Origin: an uncultured Rivibacter sp.
GTDB taxonomy: Bacteria > Pseudomonadota > Gammaproteobacteria > Burkholderiales > Burkholderiaceae
Direction of reading: 5' to 3'
DNA length: 64,000 nt
Assembly: GCA_946481025.1 (NCBI GenBank)
Contig: CAMLNA010000002.1
Coordinates: 1-64,000, forward strand
Part shown: piece after piece, positions 17,339 through 27,793 of the stretch
How the letters are laid out: each line of letters opens with the position of its first letter
Position numbering within the stretch: the first letter of the stretch is position 1
Notes under the pieces: model-generated
What the model saw: only the letters and a program-made list of their open reading frames with translations
What the model was told of the DNA's origin: nothing
Databases searched by the model: none
Position numbers and translations under genes: made by a program

Positions 17339-18088
17339 ATGCGAATTCTTGTTGCCAACGACGACGGCTACCTCGCCCCCGGGCTCGCAGCCCTGGTCGA
17401 GGCCTGCAGCGGGCTCGGCGAAATCGACGTGGTGGCGCCCGAGCAGAACGCCAGCGGCACGTCCAACTCGCTCACGCTGCACCGGCCGCTCAGCGTGTTC
17501 ACGGCCAGCAACGGCTATCGCTACATCAACGGCACGCCGTCGGACTGCGTGCATGTGGCGCTCACCGGCCTGCTGCCGCACCGTCCCGACCTCGTCGTTT
17601 CTGGCATCAACAACGGCGCCAACATGGGCGACGACACCCTGTATTCCGGCACGGTGGCTGCGGCGATGGAGGGCTACCTGTTCGGCGTGCCGTCGATCGC
17701 CTTTTCGCTGGTCGAGAAGGGTTGGCAGCACCTCGATGCCGCCACGCGCGTGGCGCGCGCCCTGATCGAGCGGGTGCTGGCCTCGCCGCCGGCAGGTGCC
17801 GCCTGGCTGCTCAACGTCAACATCCCGGCCTTGCCCCCGGAGCAGATCGTCGGCCATCGGATCACGCGGCTCGGGCGCAGGCACGCCAGCGAGCCGGTGA
17901 TCTGCCAGACCAACCCTCGCGGCGAGCCGATCTACTGGATCGGTGCCGCCGGCGATGCGCGTGAAGCAGGCGAGGGCACGGACTTTCACGCCACGGCGCA
18001 AGGGCTGGTCTCCATCACGCCGTTGCAGGTGGATCTCACCGACCACCGTGCGGCACCGTCCTGGGCCAGCTGGCTGGAACGTGCATGA
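17339..18088 (+). CDS. surE: 5'/3'-nucleotidase SurE
   Basis: A 249-residue metal-dependent survival nucleotidase that removes phosphate from nucleoside monophosphates in stationary phase. The start [11 protein letters not shown] contains the metal-binding Asp pair (D8, D9), with further active-site elements A-S-G-T-S-N-S-L-T at about 39 and [12 protein letters not shown] at about 88-99. A CTACAAT sequence ends 7 nt before the ATG and may be a -10 element with a very short leader. It is the first gene of surE-pcm-nlpD-rpoS, and its stop overlaps the pcm start as ATGA. Confidence 0.97.
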   Translation: MRILVANDDGYLAPGLAALVEACSGLGEIDVVAPEQNASGTSNSLTLHRPLSVFTASNGYRYINGTPSDCVHVALTGLLPHRPDLVVSGINNGANMGDDTLYSGTVAAAMEGYLFGVPSIAFSLVEKGWQHLDAATRVARALIERVLASPPAGAAWLLNVNIPALPPEQIVGHRITRLGRRHASEPVICQTNPRGEPIYWIGAAGDAREAGEGTDFHATAQGLVSITPLQVDLTDHRAAPSWASWLERA

Positions 18089-18906
18089 GCGGCCACGGCA
18101 GCACGCGTCGCCCGGCGAAGTTTCCGCTGCAGCTCGGGCAGCTGGGCTCGAAGCGGGCTGCCCCGGCCGAACCGCTGCGCCCCCAGCGTCCCTTGCAGGA
18201 GGCCGAGCGCGACCGGGCACGCGCGACCACCCCCGCCGGCCTCGGGCTGGACTCCGAAGGCGTGCGCCGTCGCATGGTGGATCGCCTGCGGGCCGACGGC
18301 GTGCGCAATGAGCAGGTGCTGTCGGCCATGGCCGCGGTCCCTCGGCACCTCTTCGTCGACACGGCGCTGGCCAACCAGGCCTACGAAGACACCAGCCTGC
18401 CGATCGGCTTGTCGCAGACCATTTCCAAGCCCTCGGTCGTGGCGCGCATGATCGAGCTGATGCTCGCCGGGCGCACGACACCGCTTTCCAAGGTGCTCGA
18501 GATCGGCACCGGTTGCGGCTACCAGGCCGCCGTGCTGGCGCGTCTCGCTCGCCAGGTGGTTTCAGTGGAGCGCCTGCGGCCGCTGCACGAAAAGGCCCGT
18601 GGGCACCTGGCGCTCCTGCCGCCCTTGGGTGTGCCGACCAGCGGCATCCGGCTCGTCTATGGCGATGGCATGCTCGGCCACGCGCCCAATGCTCCGTACG
18701 AAGGCATCATTGCGGCTGCCGGCGGCGCGGCGCTGCCCGCGACGTGGCTCGAGCAGTTGGCGCCCGGTGGCCGGTTGGTCGCGCCGATGGTCGAAGCGGG
18801 TGGGGGCCAGGTGCTCGTGGTGGTGGATCGCGATGCGCAGGGGCAGCTGCACCGGCGCGTTCACGAGGCGGTCCATTTCGTCCCTCTAAAATCGGGCGTC
18901 AACTGA
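18085..18906 (+). CDS. pcm: Protein-L-isoaspartate O-methyltransferase
   Basis: A 273-residue SAM-dependent enzyme that starts repair of isoaspartyl residues in aged proteins. The SAM motif [15 protein letters not shown] lies at about 137-151, and the family segment P-R-H-L-F-V and [13 protein letters not shown] precede it. It carries an N-terminal extension of about 55 residues rich in Arg, Pro and Gly compared with the roughly 208-residue enterobacterial enzyme. It overlaps surE by 4 nt. A TAAAAT (18887-18892) near its 3' end could be a -10 for nlpD/rpoS. Confidence 0.95.
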   Translation: MSGHGSTRRPAKFPLQLGQLGSKRAAPAEPLRPQRPLQEAERDRARATTPAGLGLDSEGVRRRMVDRLRADGVRNEQVLSAMAAVPRHLFVDTALANQAYEDTSLPIGLSQTISKPSVVARMIELMLAGRTTPLSKVLEIGTGCGYQAAVLARLARQVVSVERLRPLHEKARGHLALLPPLGVPTSGIRLVYGDGMLGHAPNAPYEGIIAAAGGAALPATWLEQLAPGGRLVAPMVEAGGGQVLVVVDRDAQGQLHRRVHEAVHFVPLKSGVN

Positions 18907-18923
18907 GGCGATTGCCGTACTTC

Positions 18924-19838
18924 ATGCTTTTCAACTCGTTTGACATACAGGTTTCCGCTGCGGTGAAGTCCGCGCGCCGGGCAGCGGTGCTCGCGAGCGC
19001 GGGTGTTGCCCTGCTCCTTGCCGGCTGTGCCAGCACGAACCATCGCGCGCCGGTGGAAGAGCGCGCCAACGGTTCGCGTCCGCCTGCCGCAGCGGCGGCG
19101 GCGGCCGAAGCGCCGAAGGTGCTGCCCGGCGCCGAAAACGCCGGCAAGCCGGGTTACTACACCGTCAAGCAAGGCGACACGCTGATCCGCATCGGCCTCG
19201 AATCGGGCCAGAACTGGCGAGACATCGTCAAGTGGAACAACCTCGAGAACCCGAACGTGGTCGAGGTGGGGCAGGTGCTGCGGGTCGTGCCGCCGGGCGT
19301 GGATCCGACCGTTGCATCGCCACGTGGCGTGACCTCCAGCACCGTGCAGACGAGGCCGCTCGATGCCAAGCCGGCACCGGCCGCCAGCGCGCCGCCGGCC
19401 GCGGCGGTCGCGGGCTCCGCACCGCCGGCCGCGGCGAACCCGGCGCCCATTGCGGCACGCATCGACGATGACGAGCTGAACTGGCTGTGGCCGGCTTCGG
19501 GCACGGTGTTGGCCGGCTTCGACGAGGCACGCAACAAGGGCCTGGCCATTGCGGGCAAGGCAGGCGATCCGGTGTTGGCGGCAGCCGATGGCCGAGTAGT
19601 CTATGCCGGCTCGGGGCTGCGTGGATACGGCAACCTCGTCATCATCAAGCACAACAACACCTACCTCACCGCGTACGCGCACAATCAGGCCCTGCTGGTG
19701 AAGGAGGATCAAGCCGTGCGACGCGGGCAGAAGATTGCCGAGATGGGTTCGACCGATGCCGAACGCGTGCAGCTTCATTTCGAAGTGCGCAAGCAGGGCA
19801 AGCCCGTCGATCCTGCCAAGCTGTTGCCGCCGCGCTGA
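18924..19838 (+). CDS. nlpD: NlpD-like lipoprotein with LysM and degenerate LytM (M23) domain
   Basis: A 304-residue outer-membrane lipoprotein of the amidase-activator type. Signal peptide with lipobox L-L-A-G-C (Cys35); an Ala/Pro linker; LysM at about 78-121 (Y-Y-T-V-K-Q-G-D-T-L-I-R-I); an Ala/Pro-rich linker; M23 domain at about 205-300. The catalytic metal ligands are missing: the usual H-x-G-x-D is N-K-G-L-A-I-A, and the final H-x-H is Q-L-H-F-E. Loss of these residues is typical of NlpD/EnvC proteins that activate AmiC-type amidases instead of cutting peptidoglycan. It lies between pcm and rpoS as in other proteobacteria, so internal rpoS promoters are possible. Confidence 0.93.
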   Translation: MLFNSFDIQVSAAVKSARRAAVLASAGVALLLAGCASTNHRAPVEERANGSRPPAAAAAAAEAPKVLPGAENAGKPGYYTVKQGDTLIRIGLESGQNWRDIVKWNNLENPNVVEVGQVLRVVPPGVDPTVASPRGVTSSTVQTRPLDAKPAPAASAPPAAAVAGSAPPAAANPAPIAARIDDDELNWLWPASGTVLAGFDEARNKGLAIAGKAGDPVLAAADGRVVYAGSGLRGYGNLVIIKHNNTYLTAYAHNQALLVKEDQAVRRGQKIAEMGSTDAERVQLHFEVRKQGKPVDPAKLLPPR

Positions 19839-19862
19839 AAGCAATGGGCTCCGGGGTTCGTC

Positions 19863-20903
19863 ATGGTCAAGAAACGTCCATCACACCCTGGCGCTGCGAA
19901 TGGGCACGCCGTGCCGGCCGTCGTGAACGGTGCCGTGCCGCCGCCGCCTGAACTCGACGACGACATCGAGCCGTTGGTGGTCAACGGCGCGGCCGAGGAG
20001 GCCGAGGCGGACCCGGCGGTCGCCGTGCGCAACGGCACCGACCTCCCGGCCGGTGATCCCGAGGTCGGCAACACCTTGCAGACCTACCTTCGCGAAATCC
20101 GCCGCGCTCCGCTGCTGACCCCCGAAGAGGAATACCACACGGCCACGCGCGCCCGTGCCGGCGACTTCAGCGCGCGGCAGGCCATGATCGAGCGCAACCT
20201 GCGCCTGGTGGTGAGCATCGCCAAGAACTACCTCGGCCGCGGGCTGCCCATGACCGACCTGATCGAGGAAGGCAACCTCGGCCTCATGCATGCGATCGGC
20301 AAGTTCGAGCCGGAGCGCGGCTTCCGCTTCTCGACCTACGCGTCGTGGTGGATCCGCCAGAACATCGAGCGCGCGATCATGCATCAGGCGCGCCTCGTGC
20401 GGCTGCCGGTGCACGTGGTGCGCGACCTGAACCAGGTGCTCAAGGCACGCCGTGCGCTCGAGTCGCGCTCGTCCATCGACGGCGAGAAGCCGGTGCGTGT
20501 CGAGGACGTGGCGGCCACCCTGGGACGTCCGGTCGCCGAAGTGGCCGACCTGCTGAAGTTCGCCGAACTGCCCGCCTCGCTCGATGCTCCCTTGGAGCGC
20601 GACAACTCCGAGTCGATGCTCGACATGGTGGCCGACGACCAGGCCGCCGACCCGATGGGCCTCACGTTGAGCCATGAGGTCGAGCAGTTGCTCAACCACG
20701 GGCTCGAAGAGCTGAGCGAGCGCGAACGCGAAGTGCTGGCGGGCCGCTATGGCCTGCGCGACCGGGAGCCGGAGACGCTGGAGGTGCTGGCCGAGCGGCT
20801 GGGTCTCACGCGCGAGCGCATCCGGCAGATCCAGCAGGAAGCCCTGCTCAAGCTCAAGCGACGCATGATCCGCAACGGCATCGACCGCGACTCGATCTTC
20901 TGA
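19863..20903 (+). CDS. rpoS: RNA polymerase sigma factor RpoS
   Basis: A 346-residue stationary-phase/general stress sigma factor. After an acidic N-terminal region of about 70 residues, region 1.2 (N-T-L-Q-T-Y-L-R-E-I), regions 2.1-2.4 (E-R-N-L-R-L-V-V-S-I-A, then F-S-T-Y-A-S-W-W-I-R-Q) and region 4.2 (L-T-R-E-R-I-R-Q-I-Q) are all present. The N-terminal stretch is longer and more Ala/Val-rich than in enterobacteria. It follows nlpD by 24 nt, the classical position. It is expected to control stress genes across the genome. Confidence 0.97.
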   Translation: MVKKRPSHPGAANGHAVPAVVNGAVPPPPELDDDIEPLVVNGAAEEAEADPAVAVRNGTDLPAGDPEVGNTLQTYLREIRRAPLLTPEEEYHTATRARAGDFSARQAMIERNLRLVVSIAKNYLGRGLPMTDLIEEGNLGLMHAIGKFEPERGFRFSTYASWWIRQNIERAIMHQARLVRLPVHVVRDLNQVLKARRALESRSSIDGEKPVRVEDVAATLGRPVAEVADLLKFAELPASLDAPLERDNSESMLDMVADDQAADPMGLTLSHEVEQLLNHGLEELSEREREVLAGRYGLRDREPETLEVLAERLGLTRERIRQIQQEALLKLKRRMIRNGIDRDSIF

Positions 20904-20951
20904 TCGATCGTTCCCTTCAACTTCCGGTTTGTCCTGCTTGGAGAAGGCTGC

Positions 20952-21740
20952 ATGGCCTGGCCCGTTCTCGTTTTCGACATCGAATCCATCCCCGACCTCG
21001 CCGGGCTGCGCGCACTGCGCGGCACCGCGGCCGACACCACCGACGACGCGTTGTGGGAAGCCATCCAGCGCGAGCGCGCCGAAGAAGGCAAGAGCGACTT
21101 CATGCCGCACTACCTGCAGCGGGTGCTGGTCATTTCGTGCGTGTTCCGCAACGCCGAGGGCCTGCGCGTGCATTCCTTCGTCGATCGCGAGCTCGACGGG
21201 CAAAGCCAGGAAGGCAAGGTCATCCAGACCTTCTTCAACACCATCGAGAAGCATGTGCCGCAGCTGGTGAGCTGGAACGGCGGCGGCTTCGACCTGCCGG
21301 TGCTGCACTACCGCGCGCTGCGCCATGGCGTGGTGGCCAACAAGTACTGGGACCTCGGCGAGGACGACCGCGAGTTCAAGTGGAACAACTACATCGGCCG
21401 CTATCACATGCGCCACCTCGACCTGATGGACCTGCTGGCCATGTACCAGCCGCGGGCCAACGCCCCGCTGGACGCGATGGCCAAGCTGTGCGGCTTCCCG
21501 GGCAAGCTGGGCATGGACGGCTCGGCGGTCTTCCCGGCCTATCGAGCCGGGCAGCTCGAGGACATCCGCCGCTATTGCGAGACGGACGTGATGAACACCT
21601 ACCTGCTGTACTGCCGCTTCCAGAAGATGCGCGGCGGCTTCACCGAGGCCGAGTACGAACGCGAGATCGAGTTCGTGAAGTCCACCCTGTCGGGGATCGA
21701 TGAGCCGCACTGGAGGGAATATCTGGCCGCGTGGGGCTGA
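20952..21740 (+). CDS. PolB-like 3'-5' exonuclease (DEDDy)
   Basis: A 262-residue predicted exonuclease (PF10108 type). Exo I motif F-D-I-E-S gives D9 and E11; Exo II is W-N-G-G-G-F-D-L-P at about residue 110; Exo III is [10 protein letters not shown] at about 210, with the Tyr of the DEDDy class. It resembles the proofreading domain of family B polymerases without the polymerase. It follows rpoS by 48 nt with GGAGAAGG before the ATG, and precedes rlmD by 13 nt. A role in DNA or RNA trimming is inference. Confidence 0.88.
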   Translation: MAWPVLVFDIESIPDLAGLRALRGTAADTTDDALWEAIQRERAEEGKSDFMPHYLQRVLVISCVFRNAEGLRVHSFVDRELDGQSQEGKVIQTFFNTIEKHVPQLVSWNGGGFDLPVLHYRALRHGVVANKYWDLGEDDREFKWNNYIGRYHMRHLDLMDLLAMYQPRANAPLDAMAKLCGFPGKLGMDGSAVFPAYRAGQLEDIRRYCETDVMNTYLLYCRFQKMRGGFTEAEYEREIEFVKSTLSGIDEPHWREYLAAWG

Positions 21741-21753
21741 GACAATCGCCTCC

Positions 21754-23109
21754 ATGACTGGAAAAGATGAATGGCTGAAGATCGAGTCGCTCGATCTCGA
21801 GGCCCAGGGCGTGGCCCACAACGCCGAAGGCAAGGTGGTGTTCGTCGAAGGCGCATTGCCCGGCGAAGAGGTGCGCGTGAACGTCACGCGCCGCAAGAAC
21901 CAGTGGGAGCAGGCCCAGGTCGTGGCGCTGCGCCGCGAGAGTTCGCAGCGGGTGCGTCCGCACTGCAGCTTCTTCGGCACCTGCGGCGGCTGCAAGATGC
22001 AGCACTTTCACGTGGCCGCGCAGGTGGCGGTCAAGCAGCGGGTGCTCGAGGACAACCTCTGGCACCTGGGCAAGGTGAAGCCGGAGCAGTTGCTGCGCCC
22101 CATTGAAGGCCCGACCTGGGGCTACCGCTACCGTGCCCGGCTGTCGGTGCGTTTCGTGGTCAAGAAGGACACCGTGCTGGTGGGCTTCCACGAGCGCAAG
22201 TCCAGCTACGTGGCCGACATGACGAGCTGCGAGATCCTGCCGCCGCATGTGAGCGCGATGCTGGTGCCGCTGCGCGGCCTCATTGCCGCGATGGACGGCC
22301 GCGACCGCCTGCCGCAGATCGAACTGGCGATCGGCGAAGCCGGCGAAGCGAGTGTCACCGCGCTGGTGCTGCGGCACCTGGAGCCGCTGTCCGACGACGA
22401 CAGGACGCGCCTGCGGGAGTTCGCGCGCGAGCACCGTGTGCAGTGGTGGCTGCAGCCGAAAGGGCCCGACTCGGTGCACCTCCTCGACGAAGGCGGGACG
22501 CCGCTGGCCTACACGCTGCCCGAGTTCGGCATCACCATGCCGTTCAAGCCGACCGATTTCACGCAGGTCAACCACTACATCAACCGTGTGCTCGTGGTGC
22601 GAGCGTTGCGCCTGCTCGAGGTGCAGCCGGACGAACGCGTGATCGACTGGTTCTGCGGGCTCGGCAACTTCACGCTGCCCATCGCCACGCTGGCACGCGA
22701 GGTGCGGGGCATCGAAGGCAGCGAGGCACTGGTGGCCCGCTCGCGCGAGAACGCGACGCACAACGGCCTTTCGGGCAAGGCGAGCTTCGAGGCCCGCAAC
22801 CTGTTCGAGATCGACCCGAAGGACCTGCTGAAGTACGGCCCGGCCGAGCGCTGGCTGGTGGATCCGCCGCGCGAGGGCGCGTTCGCGCTGGCCAAGGCGC
22901 TGGCCGACATCGCGCAGGATCCGTCGGTGGCGCCCGGCTACGAGGCGCCGCGCCGCATCGTCTATGTGAGCTGCAACCCCGCCACGCTGGCCCGCGACGC
23001 GGGGCTGCTGGTGCACCAGGCGGGCTATCGCTGCACGGCTGCGGGTGTGGTCAACATGTTCCCGCACACCGCGCACGTGGAGTCGATCGCGGTGTTCGAG
23101 CGGGGCTAG
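21754..23109 (+). CDS. rlmD: 23S rRNA (uracil(1939)-C(5))-methyltransferase RlmD
   Basis: A 451-residue iron-sulfur rRNA methyltransferase. An N-terminal TRAM domain (about 6-65) is followed by the cluster cysteines C-x5-C-x2-C in [12 protein letters not shown] and a later Cys in T-S-C-E-I-L, matching the four ligands of E. coli RlmD. The SAM domain has [11 protein letters not shown] and the catalytic Cys is in [11 protein letters not shown]. The ATG at 21754 is chosen over an upstream open stretch inside the exonuclease gene. Its stop codon shares a CTAG with the convergent soxR stop. Confidence 0.95.
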   Translation: MTGKDEWLKIESLDLEAQGVAHNAEGKVVFVEGALPGEEVRVNVTRRKNQWEQAQVVALRRESSQRVRPHCSFFGTCGGCKMQHFHVAAQVAVKQRVLEDNLWHLGKVKPEQLLRPIEGPTWGYRYRARLSVRFVVKKDTVLVGFHERKSSYVADMTSCEILPPHVSAMLVPLRGLIAAMDGRDRLPQIELAIGEAGEASVTALVLRHLEPLSDDDRTRLREFAREHRVQWWLQPKGPDSVHLLDEGGTPLAYTLPEFGITMPFKPTDFTQVNHYINRVLVVRALRLLEVQPDERVIDWFCGLGNFTLPIATLAREVRGIEGSEALVARSRENATHNGLSGKASFEARNLFEIDPKDLLKYGPAERWLVDPPREGAFALAKALADIAQDPSVAPGYEAPRRIVYVSCNPATLARDAGLLVHQAGYRCTAAGVVNMFPHTAHVESIAVFERG

Positions 23110-23582
23110 CTCGACCTGTCAGCGTTGACTTCCAGCCGGTGTGCCCCCGGTCCCAGGGAGCCCAGCTTGTCGGCCGGGTTGCGCAGGCGGCAGCGGTCTA
23201 TCGACAGGCAGCCGCAGCCGATGCAGTCGCTCAGGGTGTCGCGCAGCTTCTTCAGTTGCGCGATGCGCGCGTCGAGGTCCTCGCGCCAGGCGGCTGAAAG
23301 CTTTTCCCAGTCGGCCCGGGTGGGCGATCGGCCGTTCGGCAGGCGGCCGAGCGCCTCGCGGATCTCGGCCAGCGGAATGCCCACCCTCTGCGCGACGCGG
23401 ATGAAGGACACGCGGCGCAGCGCATCGCGGGCGTAGCGGCGCTGGTTGCCCGGCGTGCGGCGGCTCGTGATGAGCCCTTCGCGTTCATAAAAGTGCAGGG
23501 CCGACACGGCCACGCCGCTGCGGGCGGCGAGTTCTCCGACACTGAACTCGCCCAGGGCCTGGGTCACCGGATCCATCTTCAT
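23106..23582 (-). CDS. soxR: Redox-sensitive transcriptional activator SoxR
   Basis: A 158-residue MerR-family sensor of redox-cycling compounds. The HTH begins [11 protein letters not shown]; a dimerisation helix follows; the [2Fe-2S] motif [12 protein letters not shown] (C120, C123, C125, C131) is complete with the exact C-x2-C-x-C-x5-C spacing. Two in-frame ATGs (23582 and 23576) are possible; the second has better spacing to AGGGGA. The 3' end overlaps rlmD by 4 nt. A SoxR-type dyad stands 31 nt upstream in the divergent spacer, so it should control the MFS operon and perhaps itself. No soxS is visible, as expected outside enterobacteria. Confidence 0.96.
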   Translation of the reverse strand: MKMDPVTQALGEFSVGELAARSGVAVSALHFYEREGLITSRRTPGNQRRYARDALRRVSFIRVAQRVGIPLAEIREALGRLPNGRSPTRADWEKLSAAWREDLDARIAQLKKLRDTLSDCIGCGCLSIDRCRLRNPADKLGSLGPGAHRLEVNADRSS

Positions 23583-23608
23583 TCCCCTGTTTCTTGTCGA
23601 CCAGGTGC

Positions 23609-23639
23609 TTGACCTGAAGTTAAGTTGAGATCTTAAGGT
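23609..23639 (+). promoter_or_regulatory. SoxR-dependent promoter with SoxR box
   Basis: -35 TTGACC (23609-23614) and -10 TAAGGT (23634-23639) are separated by 19 bp, the over-long spacer typical of MerR-family activated promoters. Centred between them is CCTGAAGTTAAGTTGAGA (23613-23630), which matches the enterobacterial SoxR box CCTCAAGTTAACTTGAGG at 15 of 18 positions. It faces the MFS operon. Confidence 0.85.
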
Positions 23640-23660
23640 GCTGCCATCCTTTCAGGAGGC

Positions 23661-23762
23661 ATGATGAATCCGTTGTATTTCATGGGCTGGCGGCGTGCCG
23701 GCACCGCCGCGAAACCGGGTGTCCGCAGGGTTCGTGGCGGGAAGAAGAAGGGGGCGCGATGA
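23661..23762 (+). CDS. 33-codon basic leader ORF, translationally coupled to the MFS gene
   Basis: An ATG-ATG pair (23661, 23664) stands 1 and 4 nt behind a perfect AGGAGG. The frame encodes 33 residues: hydrophobic-aromatic start M-M-N-P-L-Y-F-M-G-W, then a strongly basic tail with R-R, R-R-V-R and K-K-K. Its TGA overlaps the MFS start codon as ATGA, and its lysine codons form the MFS ribosome-binding site (AAGAAGGGGG). It begins about 15 nt after the expected start of the SoxR-controlled transcript. It may be a real micro-protein, a leader that couples translation, or chance. No relative is recognised. Confidence 0.5.
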   Translation: MMNPLYFMGWRRAGTAAKPGVRRVRGGKKKGAR

Positions 23763-25150
23763 GCTCGCTGGAGATGGCCGCGGTATCGGGTCCACCGGTC
23801 GCCGGCCTCTGGTCGCGGCCGTATCGCATGCTGTCGATCGGCTCGCTCATGCTGATCGGGCAGATGGCCTTCGAATACATCGCGGTGGCCAGTGCCATGC
23901 CCACCGTGGCCACCGCGCTGGACGGGCTGCACCTCTACGCGCTGGCCTTTGGCGCACCGCTGGCCATGGCGGTGGTGGGCACGGTGGCCGCCGGTCGCTG
24001 GAGCGACCGGCATGGGCCGGACCGGCCGCTGTGGGGTGGTGCGGCGCTGTTCGTCGCCGGACTGCTGCTGGCCGGGCTGGCGGGTTCGATGGAACTGCTC
24101 GTGATCGGGCGGGTGCTGCAGGGCTTCGGCTCCGGCCTGTTCTCGGTGGCGCTGTACGTGGTGGTGGGGCGGGCCTACCCGAGCGAGCTGCATCCGCGGG
24201 TCTTTGCCGCGTTCGCAGGCGCGTGGGTGCTGCCGTCCATCGTGGGCCCTTCGGTGGCCGGCCTGCTGGTGGAATGGGCCGGCTGGCGCTGGGTGTTCCT
24301 GCTGCCGGCGTTGCTGGCCGGGCCTTCGGCGCTGCTGATGCTGCCCGGCCTCAAGAACATGCGCCCGCCCGCGCAGGCGTCGGCGCCGGCCGACAACGGA
24401 CGCTGGCGTCTGCTCTGGGCGCTGGCGGCCGCCGGCGGTGCGGCACTGCTGCATGTGGCCGGCCAGCGGCGCGACGGCACGGGTGTGGTGCTGCTGGCCG
24501 TCGCGCTGGCGGCCGTGCTGGCGGCGGTGCCGCGGCTGCTGCCGGCGGGCACCTTGAGGCTCATGCGAGGCCTGCCGACCGTCGTGGCGCTGAGGGGCCT
24601 CGCGGCGGCGGCGTTTTTCGGCGCCGAGGTGTTCGTGCCGCTGATGATGACCACCGAGCGGGGGCTGTCTCCCGCCTGGGCCGGCTCGGCATTGACCATC
24701 GGTGCGCTCGGCTGGTCGGCCGGGTCCTGGTACGAAGGCCGCCACAACGCCGACCTGCCGGCCAAGGCGCGGTCGCTGCGGCGCGGCATGGTGCTCCTGA
24801 TGGCCGGCATCGCGGCCCAGGGCCTCGTGCTGCTGCCAGGCATGCCGCTGGCCGTGGGCGTGGCCGGCTGGGGCCTCGCCGGGCTCGGCATGGGCATGGT
24901 GTACCCGGTGCTGTCGGTGCTGACACTGGAGCTTTCACCGCCCGAGTCGCACGGCATCCACAGCTCGGCGCTGCAGTTGGCCGATGCGCTGGCCTCGGCC
25001 GTGGTGCTCGCGCTCGGCGGCGCGCTGCTTGCGCCGCAGGAGGGCGCGGCGATCGGTCCCGCGACCTACCTGGCGTGTTTTGCGGCGGCTGCGGCCGTGG
25101 CCCTGCTGGGGGCGGCCGCAGCCGCCCGGGTCGTGGCCCTCAGGGCGTGA
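23759..25150 (+). CDS. MFS transporter, likely SoxR-controlled efflux pump
   Basis: A 463-residue major-facilitator protein with about 13-14 hydrophobic segments. Motif A appears as [11 protein letters not shown] after TM2, and the motif-C region of drug:H+ antiporters is suggested by [15 protein letters not shown]. The SoxR-box promoter upstream argues for export of redox-active compounds or antibiotics, since SoxR regulons outside enterobacteria often contain such pumps. The start codon overlaps the small basic ORF. The 3' end overlaps glnD by 11 nt on the opposite strand. Substrate is unknown. Confidence 0.88.
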   Translation: MSSLEMAAVSGPPVAGLWSRPYRMLSIGSLMLIGQMAFEYIAVASAMPTVATALDGLHLYALAFGAPLAMAVVGTVAAGRWSDRHGPDRPLWGGAALFVAGLLLAGLAGSMELLVIGRVLQGFGSGLFSVALYVVVGRAYPSELHPRVFAAFAGAWVLPSIVGPSVAGLLVEWAGWRWVFLLPALLAGPSALLMLPGLKNMRPPAQASAPADNGRWRLLWALAAAGGAALLHVAGQRRDGTGVVLLAVALAAVLAAVPRLLPAGTLRLMRGLPTVVALRGLAAAAFFGAEVFVPLMMTTERGLSPAWAGSALTIGALGWSAGSWYEGRHNADLPAKARSLRRGMVLLMAGIAAQGLVLLPGMPLAVGVAGWGLAGLGMGMVYPVLSVLTLELSPPESHGIHSSALQLADALASAVVLALGGALLAPQEGAAIGPATYLACFAAAAAVALLGAAAAARVVALRA

Positions 25151-27788
25151 TCGCGTCGAGCAGCTCGGTCTCGATCTGGATCTGCAGCTTGTTCTGCTGC
25201 AGCGCGCTGCCGTTGATCAGGAAGGTGTCTTCCACCCGTTCGCCCAGCGTGCTGATCTTGGCCAGCTGCAGGTTGATCTTGTGGCGGGCCAGCACGCGGG
25301 CGATGGAATACAGCAGCCCGGTGCGGTCGCTCGTCGACACCGACAGCAGCCAGCGCTGGCCGCGTTCGTCGGGCTTGAGCAGCACGCGCGGCGTGATGGG
25401 AAAGGACTTCACCCGGCGCGACAGCCGCCCCCGGCTGGGCTCCGGCAGGGGCGCTTCGGTGTTGAGCGCCTGGGCGAGCTGGGTCTCCACCAGCGAGATG
25501 AGGTCGCGGTAGTGCTCCACCGGCGCGGCGCTGATGACCTGGAAGGTGTCGAGCGCATAGCCTGCGGTGGTGGTGTGGATCTTGGCGTCGAGGATGCTGA
25601 AGCCGGCGCTGTCGAAGTAGCCGCAGATGCGGGCGAACAGGTCGGCCTTGTCGGGCGAATACACCAGCACCTGCAGGCCTTCGCCCACCGAGGAGGAGCG
25701 CGCCTTCACGATGGGCCTGTCGGATTGCACGTGGCGCGACAGCGATCGCGCGTGCCAGGCGATGTCGGCAGCGTCGTGGCGCGCGAAGTAGCTGATCTCG
25801 AGCGTCTTCCACAGCGCCTCTTCGGCGCCCGGCAGTACCGAGTAGAGCGCCAGGGTGTGCCGGGCCTCCAGCTTGCGCGCCTCGATGTCGGCGTCCATGT
25901 TCGGCCGCGAGCCGCCGAGCGCACGCAGCGTCAGGCGGTACAGGTCCTCGAGCAGCTTGCCCTTCCATGCGTTCCAGACCTTCGGGCTGGTGCCGCGGAC
26001 GTCGGCCACCGTGAGGAGGTACAGCGCGGTGAGGTAGCGCTGGTTCTTCATGCGGGCCGCGAAGGCGGTGATGACGTCCGGGTCGCTCAGGTCTTCCTTT
26101 TGCGCGATGCGGCTCAGGGTGAGGTGCTCGCGCACCAGGAACTCGATGATCTGCGCATCGTCGCGCTCGACGCCGTGCTCGCGGCAGAAGCGCCGCACCT
26201 CGGTGCCGCCCAGGTCGGAGTGGTCGCCACCGCGGCCCTTGGCCACGTCGTGGAACAGCGCGGCGATGTACAGCACCCACGGCCGGTCGAACTGGGCGGC
26301 GAGCTGCGAGCAGAACGGGTACTCGTGCGCATGCTCGGGGATGAAGAAGCGCCGCACGTTGCGCAGCACCATCAGGATGTGCTGGTCCACGGTGTAGACG
26401 TGGAACAGGTCGTGCTGCATCTGGCCGACGATGCGGCGGAACACCCAGAGGTAGCGCCCCAGCACCGAGGTCTGGTTCATCAGGCGGAAGGCGTGCGTCT
26501 GCCCCTGCGGCTCGCGCAGGATCCGCATGAACAGCTCGCGGTTGCGCGGGTCGCGGCGGAACTTCGCGTCCATCAGCTCGCGGGCGTTGTACAGCGCACG
26601 CAGCGTGCGGGCCGACAGGCCCTTGATGCCCACGGTCTGCTGGTAGGTCAGGAAGGTCTCGAGGATGGCGTGATGATCGCGTTCGTAGAGGTCGTCGCTG
26701 GCCACCTCGAGCATGCCGCCGCGGTCGAGGAACTTCTCGTTGATGGGGCGCATCTGCGCCTCCTGCGAGCCGTTGATGCGCTCCTCGATGTTGAGCATCA
26801 GGATCTGGTTGAGCTGCGCGACCGCCTTGGCTGCCCAGTAGTAGCGCCGCATCAGCGCTTCGGAGGCGCGGTGCGCCTTGGTGGCGCGGTAGCCGAAGCT
26901 TTCGGCGACCGCGGTCTGCAGGTCGAACACCAGCCGGTCTTCGCGGCGGCCCGCCACCACGTGCAGCCGCGCGCGAATCAGCTTCAGCAGCCCCTCGTTG
27001 CGCTGCAGCTGCTTCACCTCGAAGGGCGTGACCAGCCCCTTGTTCGCCAGCTCGTTCCAGGTCTTGCCCAGGCCGGCCGCGCGGGCGATCCACATCACCA
27101 CCTGCAGGTCGCGCAGGCCGCCGGGGCTTTCCTTGCAGTTGGGCTCCAGCGAATAGGGCGTGTCTTCGTACTTGGTGTGGCGCTGGCGCATTTCCAGCGT
27201 CTTGGCGCGCAGGAAGGCCGACGGATTCATCACTGCCGCCGAAGCCCGCTTGAAGCCGCTGTAGAGCTTGCGGGAGCCGCAGATGAAGCGCGACTCCAGC
27301 AGGGCCGTCTGCACGGTCACGTCGGCCTGCGCCTCTGCCACGCATTCGTCGATGGTGCGCACGCTGGAGCCGATCTCCAGGCCGATGTCCCAGCAGGCGG
27401 TGATGAAGCCCTCGATGGCCGACCGGTGCGCCTCGATGGCCGGGTCGTCGCTGCCGTGCACGCTGCTGGGCAGCAGCACCAGCACGTCCACGTCGGAATA
27501 GGGGAACAGCTCGCCGCGGCCGAAGCCGCCCACCGCCACGAGCGCGGCGCCTCGCGGCATGAAGGCATGTTCCCAGAGGTCCTGCAGCGTGCGGTCCACG
27601 TGCCTGGCCAGGGCCCGCACCAGCCGGCCGGCCGCGGGTGCCGTGGGACGCGCTTCGCCGAAGCGCTGGATCAGCGCGGTCTTGCCGTCGCGGAACTGGG
27701 AGCGCAGCGTCTTGAGCGAGGAGGCTGCCGGGGCGCCCGGGGTGGGCTGCTCCTGCGGCACGGGCGCATCGCCGGGCACGGCCGACAT
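25140..27788 (-). CDS. glnD: [Protein-PII] uridylyltransferase/uridylyl-removing enzyme GlnD
   Basis: An 882-residue nitrogen sensor that adds and removes UMP on PII proteins in response to glutamine. The nucleotidyltransferase motif [15 protein letters not shown] (87-101) gives D99 and D101. The HD domain motif [14 protein letters not shown] is at about 509-522. Two ACT domains, at about 700-770 and 805-880, bind glutamine. The ATG at 27788 lies 5 nt after the map stop, so map-glnD is an operon, the order known from other proteobacteria. Length is normal. Confidence 0.97.
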   Translation of the reverse strand: MSAVPGDAPVPQEQPTPGAPAASSLKTLRSQFRDGKTALIQRFGEARPTAPAAGRLVRALARHVDRTLQDLWEHAFMPRGAALVAVGGFGRGELFPYSDVDVLVLLPSSVHGSDDPAIEAHRSAIEGFITACWDIGLEIGSSVRTIDECVAEAQADVTVQTALLESRFICGSRKLYSGFKRASAAVMNPSAFLRAKTLEMRQRHTKYEDTPYSLEPNCKESPGGLRDLQVVMWIARAAGLGKTWNELANKGLVTPFEVKQLQRNEGLLKLIRARLHVVAGRREDRLVFDLQTAVAESFGYRATKAHRASEALMRRYYWAAKAVAQLNQILMLNIEERINGSQEAQMRPINEKFLDRGGMLEVASDDLYERDHHAILETFLTYQQTVGIKGLSARTLRALYNARELMDAKFRRDPRNRELFMRILREPQGQTHAFRLMNQTSVLGRYLWVFRRIVGQMQHDLFHVYTVDQHILMVLRNVRRFFIPEHAHEYPFCSQLAAQFDRPWVLYIAALFHDVAKGRGGDHSDLGGTEVRRFCREHGVERDDAQIIEFLVREHLTLSRIAQKEDLSDPDVITAFAARMKNQRYLTALYLLTVADVRGTSPKVWNAWKGKLLEDLYRLTLRALGGSRPNMDADIEARKLEARHTLALYSVLPGAEEALWKTLEISYFARHDAADIAWHARSLSRHVQSDRPIVKARSSSVGEGLQVLVYSPDKADLFARICGYFDSAGFSILDAKIHTTTAGYALDTFQVISAAPVEHYRDLISLVETQLAQALNTEAPLPEPSRGRLSRRVKSFPITPRVLLKPDERGQRWLLSVSTSDRTGLLYSIARVLARHKINLQLAKISTLGERVEDTFLINGSALQQNKLQIQIETELLDAITP

Positions 27789-27793
27789 GAGCG

